From contig CAXMRC010000115.1 of NCBI GenBank assembly GCA_964195945.1, forward strand, positions 1 through 5,084: a stretch of 5,084 nt of DNA. The letters are read 5' to 3'. Position 1 is the first letter of the stretch. Every line of letters begins with the position of its first letter. The notes under the pieces were generated by a model. The model did not search any database, was not told the origin of the DNA, and worked only from the letters and a program-made list of their open reading frames with translations. Positions 1 to 5,084 of the stretch are shown here, in pieces. The translations under genes were made by a program, and so were the position numbers. Source of the DNA: JAAETI01 sp964195945 (GTDB lineage Bacteria; Actinomycetota; Acidimicrobiia; Spongiisociales; UBA5794).

Positions 1-575
1 GTCCTGAATTGCGGATATGTCGCCCGCACCGGCTTGGGGAGGAAATCGCTGGCTCTGATGGTCTGCCGCCACCGGTCGATGTCGATGATCTCGATGCAAT
101 ACCTGTCCGGGTATTCGTGAAGTCCGATGTCGCCATACGAGCCGATCGTCTCACTGCGAGCGTCCCACAGCACATCGATGGCCCGAACCCCGATGCGGTC
201 CTCATCGGTGCACGACCCGAAGTAGTTGTACGCATGCTGAATACACGACGCTCCACCGATCTCCGGCACATCGGGAGAGAACCACTCGGGTTGATCGATC
301 AGGCTGCCGACCACCTCGTAGTAGTCGCTCGCCGTGCCGTATGCGATGACATCGTCGGCCCATGCCTGTGGGTACCAGCACTGATTCTGCCGCGAGATGA
401 TGTAGTGCACCTGCCCACCCTCGGCAAAGATCGCCGCATCCGTCTGCCCCTCAAGCGCGGCACCCTGAACGACGTCAGAGCCGTGGTGTGGATTCGGCAG
501 CGCTGCCGCGGGGGTCGGAATGGTGACGAAAGACGCGGAAGTCAGGACAGCAAGTATGGCGAGTTTGTTTCTCAC
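1..575 (-). CDS. Sec-secreted four-cysteine protein of unknown function (C-terminus beyond the window)
   Basis: The reading frame starts at a GTG (575-573) and stays open to the left edge, giving 191 visible residues. The N-terminus is a classical Sec signal peptide: a basic start (MRNK), a hydrophobic core at about residues 5-20, and an Ala-x-Ala type site, with cleavage likely after residue 25 (TPAAA|LPNP). The mature part is hydrophilic and rich in aromatic and acidic residues, with four cysteines (66, 111, 122, 160) that could form two disulfides outside the cytoplasm. I recognise no catalytic motif or family. The GTG overlaps the TGA of the upstream lipoprotein gene by four bases (GTGA), and a purine-rich ribosome binding site lies at a suitable distance, so the two are probably translationally coupled and work in the same compartment. 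It could be an exported enzyme or a binding protein. Existence, start and export are well supported; function is unknown. Confidence 0.82.
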   Translation of the reverse strand, partial: MRNKLAILAVLTSASFVTIPTPAAALPNPHHGSDVVQGAALEGQTDAAIFAEGGQVHYIISRQNQCWYPQAWADDVIAYGTASDYYEVVGSLIDQPEWFSPDVPEIGGASCIQHAYNYFGSCTDEDRIGVRAIDVLWDARSETIGSYGDIGLHEYPDRYCIEIIDIDRWRQTIRASDFLPKPVRATYPQFR

Positions 576-1297
576 GAATCGCGCCCCTTCCACTCGACCG
601 GGACCATGTCGTCAAGAACGCTCTGCGGAACTGGGGAGAGTCGTCCCAGAAAGTCCGCAATCCGCCAACGTCCATCATCGCCGAGCCTGAGCGCATACGT
701 CAGAACGTCGAGTTCCCATCCCTGATAGGTCTTGACGACTTGTCCTTGAGAGTCTGCGACCAGCTGATCGCCTCGCCTGCTTGCCACTCGAACGATGGAA
801 TCGCGATCGTCGATCGAATCCACTTCGATGGCGACGATCTCGCTCCCCGCATCGATGTAATGCCAGTCGTTCGCGGCGAGTTCATGGAACGCTTCGACCA
901 GGAACGCGCGGTCGGGATAGGAGTCCCCATAGGCGAGGCCCAACATCTCCTCTCCACTGCTGAGTGGGTTGACCTCAAGGAAATTGAGAAGGTCTTCGAT
1001 CTCGAGCATTACCTGCCACAGGTTGTCTCCCGTTGTATCGAAGTCGTCGACGGAGTCGCGGTCGAAGTTGGAGACCAGCTTCTCGGGACGGGCCAGCGGG
1101 TCGACCGTGGCTGACGGCGACTCGGTTGTCGAGGTCGTTGGAGGCACCGTCGTGGTGGTTGTGCTGGTAGTCGTTGGGGGGGCGGTGGTGGTCGCAAGCG
1201 AGGTAGTTGTCGTCGCCGAACCGGAGCAGGCCGAGACCACGAGCATCAAGGCTCCGAGAGCCGCTGTACGGATCTGCTGACTGCCATTCCCCACCAT
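572..1297 (-). CDS. Thr/Pro-tethered lipoprotein, possible NTF2-like C-terminal domain
   Basis: This 241-residue protein has a lipoprotein signal peptide: MVGNGSQQIR, a hydrophobic stretch, then the lipobox V-S-A-C with Cys24 as the lipidated residue. Residues about 28-66 are a low-complexity Thr/Pro/Ser tether, probably a spacer lifting the domain away from the membrane. The folded part, about 67-241, is acidic and has no further cysteine. Near its end the pattern W-E-L-D-V followed by a D-G-R-W-R-I-A-D-F strand resembles the last strands of NTF2-like (SnoaL/ketosteroid-isomerase-type) domains; this is a weak inference. I chose ATG 1297 over the in-frame TTG at 1333, because that TTG is the -35 box of a near-consensus promoter whose start falls on the ATG, and because ATG 1297 gives a normal-length signal peptide. 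It is the first gene of an operon with the secreted protein that overlaps its stop codon. The ligand or partner is unknown. Confidence 0.85.
   Translation of the reverse strand: MVGNGSQQIRTAALGALMLVVSACSGSATTTTSLATTTAPPTTTSTTTTTVPPTTSTTESPSATVDPLARPEKLVSNFDRDSVDDFDTTGDNLWQVMLEIEDLLNFLEVNPLSSGEEMLGLAYGDSYPDRAFLVEAFHELAANDWHYIDAGSEIVAIEVDSIDDRDSIVRVASRRGDQLVADSQGQVVKTYQGWELDVLTYALRLGDDGRWRIADFLGRLSPVPQSVLDDMVPVEWKGRDS
584..591 (-). promoter_or_regulatory. Ribosome binding site for the secreted protein
   Basis: On the minus strand GGAAGGGG lies 8 bases before the GTG at 575, inside the last codons of the lipoprotein gene. It supports the GTG as the real start and makes coupled translation through the GTGA overlap likely. 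Confidence 0.65.
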
Positions 1298-1333
1298 GGC
1301 GGCATTATGGCATTCTCTGGGGAACACCGTCAA
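1298..1333 (-). promoter_or_regulatory. Near-consensus promoter, predicted leaderless start at the lipoprotein ATG
   Basis: On the minus strand TTGACG (1333-1328) is followed after 18 bases by CATAAT (1309-1304). These match the -35 and -10 consensus at 5 of 6 positions each. Standard spacing from the -10 puts +1 at 1297, the A of the lipoprotein ATG. No Shine-Dalgarno sequence precedes that ATG, which fits a leaderless mRNA, a common arrangement in actinobacteria. Confidence 0.7.
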
Positions 1334-1433
1334 GAAGACTGGCTAAGAGTGCTTAACGATATGTGGTGTAACTAGTCATCGATGTATCGTTTCGATTGAC
1401 GCATTGTTGGCTATTGCACAGGATGTGCCGCCG

Positions 1434-1446
1434 CGATACGGTATCG
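1434..1446. repeat. Short palindrome CGATAC-G-GTATCG
   Basis: Two 6-base arms are perfectly inverted around one base in the gap between the two minus-strand operons. A related shorter inverted repeat, CGAT-GT-ATCG, lies at 1380-1389. The pair could be binding sites for a dimeric regulator, but such short palindromes also arise by chance. No gene transcribed towards or away from them is clearly controlled by them. Confidence 0.25.
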
Positions 1447-1494
1447 GTTCGTAAACTTGGTCCTACAGACCGGCCGTCACCACCGACCGAGAAT

Positions 1495-1541
1495 TCCTGC
1501 CCCACTGCCTAGGTAGTGGGGCAGGAGGGTTTCTGACCCTC
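1495..1541 (-). terminator. Double-hairpin terminator for the 113-aa/185-aa operon
   Basis: A perfect 12-base-pair stem (1495-1506 with 1515-1526, 8-base loop) is followed by a 6-base-pair stem GAGGGT/ACCCTC (1525-1530 with 1536-1541, 5-base loop). The second stem shares two bases with the first, so the two may compete at the junction. The structure begins five bases past the stop codon of the 185-residue membrane protein gene, as a terminator would. On the minus strand no long U-tract follows, which is common for GC-rich actinobacterial terminators. On the plus strand the second stem is followed by CTTCTTCT, a weak pyrimidine tract, so it might work in both directions. Confidence 0.6.
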
Positions 1542-1546
1542 TTCTT

Positions 1547-2104
1547 CTAGCGCCGATTGACTCCGACGGCGATCAGTCCGACTCCCACATAGGCGATGGC
1601 GGCGACCACGATCGCGAACTTGATGGCAGCGGCACCGGCCGCAGCCGCAACAGGTAAGCCGCCGATGCTGCCAGAGATGTAGTCACCCAGCGTTTGCAGC
1701 AGCAAGGTGTTCTCAACCGCGTCGAGTAGCGCCGCCACAAGAACCAGGGCGGCCAGTCGCCATCCCCACTGCTCGGTCTTCACCCAAGCCCGCGTCCGAG
1801 CTGCGATCGCCACGGCGCTCGACGCCAGTACTAACAAGACCGCGTATGCAATCAGGAAGCCGTAGTCGAGTTGGATCGCTCGCTCGACACCAGCGCGGCC
1901 GTCGGGACCCCAATCGTCGAGGATCTCGGTCGCACGCTCCACTGTCCCGGCCAATTCGAAACTCACGATCCCAAACGCACTGTCATCGACTGCCGGCTGC
2001 ATCGCCTGGTTCATCTCGAGTGATAGCCACACCACAGCCGCCGCGGCGCCGATCATCACCGCGATCCTCACGTTGCGGGGGATCGGTTCGATGAGATTCT
2101 TCAT
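1547..2104 (-). CDS. Four-span membrane protein of unknown function
   Basis: This 185-residue protein has four hydrophobic segments at about 13-30, 82-102, 115-136 and 152-181. Basic residues before span 1, between spans 2 and 3 (RTRAWVK) and at the end (NRR) place both termini inside by the positive-inside rule. That leaves residues 31-78 as an extracytoplasmic domain. Distinctive stretches are SFELAGT (48-54), a W-G-x-x-G-R turn (65-70), LDYGFLIAY at the start of span 2 and LLDAVEN within span 3. The charged residues D80, D129 and E131 sit in or next to membrane segments and may be functional. There is no cysteine. I do not recognise the family. It starts 19 bases after the stop of the 113-residue gene with only a weak GGA as ribosome binding site, so it is probably the second gene of a two-gene operon. 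A strong hairpin follows its stop. Confidence 0.85.
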   Translation of the reverse strand: MKNLIEPIPRNVRIAVMIGAAAAVVWLSLEMNQAMQPAVDDSAFGIVSFELAGTVERATEILDDWGPDGRAGVERAIQLDYGFLIAYAVLLVLASSAVAIAARTRAWVKTEQWGWRLAALVLVAALLDAVENTLLLQTLGDYISGSIGGLPVAAAAGAAAIKFAIVVAAIAYVGVGLIAVGVNRR

Positions 2105-2123
2105 GGCGTGTCCGAGGTCCGAG

Positions 2124-2465
2124 CTAGTGGCCCAGACCCAACTCTCGATTCACCGAAAGCTGGGCGGTGGTGAGCCCCTCCAGAAATGTGGTGTACAGGG
2201 GAAGCCGGTTGGGAGCGCAGCAGCCCACCTGGAGACGACCGACTTGAGCGCCCGCATCTTCGAGCCTTGCCAGAACCGTGTTGGACTCAGTTGAGTCGTC
2301 ACCAAACCGCACCAATCCGTCCCTGGCCCTGGCCAGGGTCTCGCCCAGCTCTTTCATTCGAGGGCTACGACCGGGTTCGCAACACATTGCATCGAGCCTG
2401 TCGAGGGCTGTCTGGCAGGAATCGAGAGCATCGAAGGCCGACTTGAGTGCAACAGGTGAGGTCAT
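2124..2465 (-). CDS. 113-aa protein with duplicated CC-x-P-x-R-x-P motif, function unknown
   Basis: This 113-residue protein is mostly helical in appearance and soluble, without signal peptide or membrane span. Its two halves look like copies. Around residues 23-35 it reads R-L-x3-C-C-x-P-x-R-x-P, and the same pattern returns at residues 77-89, exactly 54 residues later. In both copies a helix with regularly spaced Leu residues precedes the motif and a second helix follows. With Cys17 there are five cysteines. Two CC pairs could bind a metal or form disulfides, but no known metal-site family is recognised. The frame continues upstream of 2465 without a stop, but that part overlaps the 5' end of the divergent gene. 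I chose ATG 2465 because a possible -10 box (TATGCT, 2478-2473) would start transcription within one base of it; ATG 2477 is the alternative. It leads an operon with the 185-residue membrane protein. The internal duplication argues strongly that the frame is really translated. Confidence 0.75.
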   Translation of the reverse strand: MTSPVALKSAFDALDSCQTALDRLDAMCCEPGRSPRMKELGETLARARDGLVRFGDDSTESNTVLARLEDAGAQVGRLQVGCCAPNRLPLYTTFLEGLTTAQLSVNRELGLGH

Positions 2466-2502
2466 GGCGAGGAGCATAACGAGCTGAGAAAGGCGTGGTT
2501 GA
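2466..2502 (-). promoter_or_regulatory. Candidate leaderless promoter for the 113-aa gene
   Basis: On the minus strand TATGCT (2478-2473) fits the TAnnnT core of a -10 box and predicts +1 at 2466, one base before the ATG. The -35 region is weak: TCAACC at 2502-2497 with an 18-base spacer. There is no clear Shine-Dalgarno sequence before the ATG. Confidence 0.35.
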
Positions 2503-2512
2503 CGCACAACAA

Positions 2513-2544
2513 CCCCCATGGGGAACGGGGGATCGTCCCCCATG
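2513..2544. promoter_or_regulatory. G/C-run palindrome between divergent genes, possible operator
   Basis: CCCCCATG occurs twice (2513-2520 and 2537-2544), flanking a G-run. This gives a perfect 10-base palindrome CCCCATGGGG (2514-2523), an alternative hairpin GGGGG-ATCGT-CCCCC (2527-2541) and 7-base outer arms CATGGGG/CCCCATG (2517-2523 with 2538-2544). The element lies between the candidate -35 regions of the two divergent genes, where an operator for both would sit. No specific regulator is implied. Confidence 0.4.
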
Positions 2545-2576
2545 TCTGAACCCATCGAAAGCCATACGTTGGCGGT
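2541..2576 (+). promoter_or_regulatory. Candidate leaderless promoter for the large membrane protein
   Basis: TACGTT (2565-2570) fits the TAnnnT core of a -10 box and predicts +1 at 2577, exactly the A of the ATG. The -35 match is poor: ATGTCT at 2542-2547 with a 17-base spacer. No usable Shine-Dalgarno sequence precedes the ATG. Confidence 0.35.
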
Positions 2577-5084
2577 ATGGGAGACACACCATCGCAAACA
2601 AAGGGTTCGGACGAAGTCGTCGTGTTCCTGCACGAGGTTCATCGTGAAGGGTTGATCTCGGACACCCTGGCCGACACCCTGCACAACTATCGAGTGCGTC
2701 AGGTCGTCCCTGTCCATGCCCCGGTTCCCGTGGCCGCGACACCGCATCCAGCATTTGCGCCGCGCCAGCCGCAGCCGATGCCGACCCCAGCAGCACCACA
2801 ACCAACGCGACAACCGGCACCGGCGCCCGTGCCCAGGCCTCCCAAGCTTCCTTCCCGCACCGAGCTGTGGGCACGGTTTGCCAAGAAGCGCTCCAAGAAA
2901 CTGTGGGGCACCTTCACTGCAGACTTCGCCGCCAACGCCCTCACCTACTTCGGCGTGCTGTTGTCGGTGATCGTCATCTTCGTGTTCTTCAGCTTCGGCT
3001 ACTTCGGTGATTTCATCGACGCCGACCACAAAGAGTTCCGGCCGCTCGTTGAAATCGGTGTCGTCGGGTTCTTCCTTGGTCTCGCCTGGGTGCTGCGTCA
3101 CCGCACCGGCATCCCGCAGACTTCCGCCGCCATCGAAATGATCGGCATGATCCTCATCCCGATCATGCTGTCTGCATCCGTCCGCGATGGGTGCACCCCG
3201 TCGTACCGACCCTGGTGCCTGCCGCCCGACGTCGATGGTCCCGCCCGGTGGGCCGCATATGGCCTCGTCGGTCTCATCTCCACCGCCATTTACTACCTCT
3301 ATGCCAGACGTCGTCAGATCTACGCATACCTGATTGGCCCGATGATCTGGGTCAGCATCGGCGCCTTCGCCCTCTACCTCGAAGACGGCATCGGGCTGTA
3401 TCGCGACGGCACGACCTTGGGCATTGACCGGTTCACCAGCGACGGCATCTCCGCCCCGCAGCTCATCGCCGTCATCGCCGCCATCGGTATCACGATCACC
3501 ATCGCCGCCAGGATCCGTAACACCCGGCTCGGTCAACTCCTGTCAACACCGATCGTTCGCTCCGGGATCCTGTTTACGCCACTGATTCTGGTTCTGTCGC
3601 TGGTCTTCTCCCACAACGACGCGGTTGCGCGTGGCATCACCACGCCGACTCTGGCCGATCTGGCCTGGCCCAATCTTGTCGCCACGGCCATCGCCGCCTT
3701 CGTATTCGGGATCGCACGACATGCCTCGTTCGCTTGGGCGGCATTCCCGAAACGGCTCCATCGCGATATCTCGCTCGCCCTAGAGGCCGCCGCCTATCTC
3801 TCGCTTGCTGCGGCATGGATGTTCACCGCCGGCTTCGGAGTGACAGTCTCCTGGCTAGGCACCGGGCTGGTTGGCTACGCCATTGTCATCGCCGCCGCAA
3901 GCCGAATCCTCGGGGATTCCGGCACCGCGGCGTTGTGGATCGTGCGCAGCGCACTTGTCACCGGCGCTGCGCTGTCCCTCATCGATCCCGGGGCGTCTCT
4001 GGTCGCATGGGGAACGCTGGGCGTCCTCGCCGTGGCCCGTACCAACACCTCGAGCATCGGGCAACACATCGCCAGGTTCGTTCCCGTCCCCGAACTCGCC
4101 ATCGATCGGCGTGTCCAGCTGTGGATCCCCACGCTTGTCGCCACCGGCGCCGGCGCCGGACGGCTCGGCTGGCCAGACGCCACGTCATTCATCCTGCTGA
4201 TCGCCAGCATCCTCTATGTCGCCACTCGACTGGTTCCGCAACGATTCGCCGACGTCCGGTCCTTTGCCGGGGTCCCGGCCGCGGTCGTCGCGGCATCGGC
4301 GCTCGCCATGGAGATCGCCAACCAGGTGTGGGGCTCTGGATTGGATCCCTATCTGTTCAGCGGCTTCCTGCTTGGTCTCGCCGCCGTGACCGCCTTCATG
4401 ACGATCCCGACATCATTCCGGGTTGGAGGGGTGGCGGGACTGATTGTGGCGGCCGCCATGGTTGCGCTGCGAGAACTGATCGGGACCAGTGCTTGGGACA
4501 CCGCATGGATTGACACATCCGTTCTTGCCGTTGCCGGCATTGCTCTTGTCGCTGCTGCCCTGGTGAAACCACCGGCTCCGTTATTTGTCGGCGCTCTTGG
4601 ACACTTCCTGCTGGTCGCCGCAGCGATGCGCTCGCTCGTGTTCGAAGAGACCGCCATCTTGGGCCTGGCCGTGCTCGCCACCGCACATGCCGTGGAAGCG
4701 GTCCGGATCGAGACCAGCCGTAGCAGCGTCATGGCCCGTATCGCCAAGAACAGCGGACCTGACGCCGAGCTCATCCGCACCCTGCCTGCGTTCGTGGCGC
4801 TGGTCAGCCTGGCACCGATAACCGTTCTGGCAGGCCGCCAGTTGGCGATCGTCGTCACCGAGATTCCGCGCTTTGGCCCGCTCCTGGCCATTCTCTCCTG
4901 GCTGTACCTCGTCGCAGCCCTACCCGCCCACGCCCGGACCCGACGTGTTGCGGTTCCGCTCGCCTACACCGCGGCCGCCGCTGCCATCGTTGCCGGCGTT
5001 CCGTCGGTTACAGCATCCTTGATAACCACTTCCGCCGCTGCTGCACTTACCGCGGTCATCGCGGTCGGCGCCAGGCGACCGGCA
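2577..5084 (+). CDS. Very large polytopic membrane protein, N-terminal part (runs off the right edge)
   Basis: From ATG 2577 the frame is open for 836 codons to the window end with no stop. An in-frame TGA at 2547-2549 and the absence of any other start codon after it fix the start. Residues about 11-42 form a short helical domain (VVVFLHEVHREGLIS...). Residues 43-92 are a Pro/Ala-rich linker, and 93-110 are basic (KKRSKK), which places the N-terminus in the cytoplasm. From 117 onward come more than 20 hydrophobic segments, for example 117-140, 156-174, 184-202, 225-243, 249-268, 293-312 and 326-345, continuing to about 830. The only two cysteines (206 and 214) lie in the loop after span 3, which positive-inside counting puts outside the cell. 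The GLIS-type N-terminal helices followed by many spans resemble the layout of DUF2157/DUF2339-like actinobacterial membrane proteins; that assignment is tentative. No transporter or enzyme motif is evident. It is divergent from the 113-aa/185-aa operon and may share its control region. Confidence 0.88.
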   Translation, partial: MGDTPSQTKGSDEVVVFLHEVHREGLISDTLADTLHNYRVRQVVPVHAPVPVAATPHPAFAPRQPQPMPTPAAPQPTRQPAPAPVPRPPKLPSRTELWARFAKKRSKKLWGTFTADFAANALTYFGVLLSVIVIFVFFSFGYFGDFIDADHKEFRPLVEIGVVGFFLGLAWVLRHRTGIPQTSAAIEMIGMILIPIMLSASVRDGCTPSYRPWCLPPDVDGPARWAAYGLVGLISTAIYYLYARRRQIYAYLIGPMIWVSIGAFALYLEDGIGLYRDGTTLGIDRFTSDGISAPQLIAVIAAIGITITIAARIRNTRLGQLLSTPIVRSGILFTPLILVLSLVFSHNDAVARGITTPTLADLAWPNLVATAIAAFVFGIARHASFAWAAFPKRLHRDISLALEAAAYLSLAAAWMFTAGFGVTVSWLGTGLVGYAIVIAAASRILGDSGTAALWIVRSALVTGAALSLIDPGASLVAWGTLGVLAVARTNTSSIGQHIARFVPVPELAIDRRVQLWIPTLVATGAGAGRLGWPDATSFILLIASILYVATRLVPQRFADVRSFAGVPAAVVAASALAMEIANQVWGSGLDPYLFSGFLLGLAAVTAFMTIPTSFRVGGVAGLIVAAAMVALRELIGTSAWDTAWIDTSVLAVAGIALVAAALVKPPAPLFVGALGHFLLVAAAMRSLVFEETAILGLAVLATAHAVEAVRIETSRSSVMARIAKNSGPDAELIRTLPAFVALVSLAPITVLAGRQLAIVVTEIPRFGPLLAILSWLYLVAALPAHARTRRVAVPLAYTAAAAAIVAGVPSVTASLITTSAAAALTAVIAVGARRPA

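Noticed and set aside
9..725. Plus-strand 238-codon open frame
   Set aside because: It lies antisense to the secreted protein and the end of the lipoprotein gene. Its product is an Arg-rich mixture with no domain logic, while the minus strand has a signal peptide, a ribosome binding site and an operon overlap.
740..1280. Plus-strand frames, including a Val-rich stretch near 1130-1210
   Set aside because: They are antisense to the lipoprotein; the Val runs are the complement of its Thr-rich tether codons.
1340..1360. GAGTGCTTAA resembling half of a CIRCE heat-shock operator
   Set aside because: Only one imperfect half-site is present and no inverted partner lies at the required spacing.
2284..2338. 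Palindromes GACTCA-GT-TGAGTC and CCCTGGCCAGGG
   Set aside because: Both are inside the coding sequence of the 113-aa gene and are explained by ordinary codon choice.
2661..2681. Direct repeat of GACACCCTG, 12 bases apart
   Set aside because: It encodes the similar peptides DTL and DTL in the N-terminal helical domain. Two short copies give no sign of a mobile or regulatory repeat.
2466..3536. Minus-strand frame extending the 113-aa protein to 470 residues
   Set aside because: The extra part is antisense to the start of the large membrane protein and yields low-complexity Asp/Gly/Glu-rich sequence. Only the segment below 2465 looks like a protein.
3734..4513. Plus-strand 259-codon Arg/His-rich frame
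   Set aside because: It is an out-of-frame shadow of the large membrane protein gene, whose own frame runs through it uninterrupted with consistent hydrophobic segments.
4349..4891. Minus-strand 180-codon frame
   Set aside because: It is antisense to the membrane protein gene. Its Ala/Thr/Arg-rich product is what GC-rich antisense frames typically give.

Overview
The window is GC-rich and densely coded and looks actinobacterial. A lipoprotein with a long Thr/Pro-rich tether after its lipobox, GTG start use, strong G/C preference at third codon positions and apparently leaderless promoters all fit. The Thr-rich tether makes me think of Acidimicrobiia-type marine or freshwater actinobacteria, but that placement is an inference. 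I see no rRNA, tRNA, CRISPR array, insertion sequence or phage gene.

Layout, left to right. (1) On the minus strand, 1297 down to 1 (running off the left edge), lie two exported proteins: a Thr-tethered lipoprotein (572-1297), then a Sec-secreted four-cysteine protein (1-575, C-terminus missing). They overlap by four bases (GTGA), and a good ribosome binding site for the second gene lies inside the end of the first. A near-consensus sigma70-type promoter (TTGACG, 18 bases, CATAAT) sits so that transcription should begin on the A of the lipoprotein ATG. (2) The gap 1298-1546 holds that promoter, two small palindromes and a strong double hairpin (1495-1541) that probably terminates the next minus-strand operon. 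(3) On the minus strand, 2465 down to 1547, lie a 113-residue soluble protein with a duplicated CC-x-P-x-R-x-P motif and, 19 bases downstream, a 185-residue protein with four membrane spans. (4) The divergent intergenic region 2466-2576 has a G/C-run palindrome and possible leaderless promoters facing both ways. (5) On the plus strand from 2577 to the right edge there is one uninterrupted reading frame of 836 codons without a stop. It encodes the N-terminal part of a very large polytopic membrane protein: a short helical cytoplasmic domain, a Pro-rich linker, then more than 20 hydrophobic segments.

Nearly everything here acts at or outside the cell membrane, yet no protein can be given a firm biochemical function from sequence alone. 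The most unusual items are the duplicated paired-cysteine motif in the 113-residue protein, its location next to two membrane proteins, and the recurrent leaderless-promoter geometry. I do not recognise a known defence, secretion or metabolic system.
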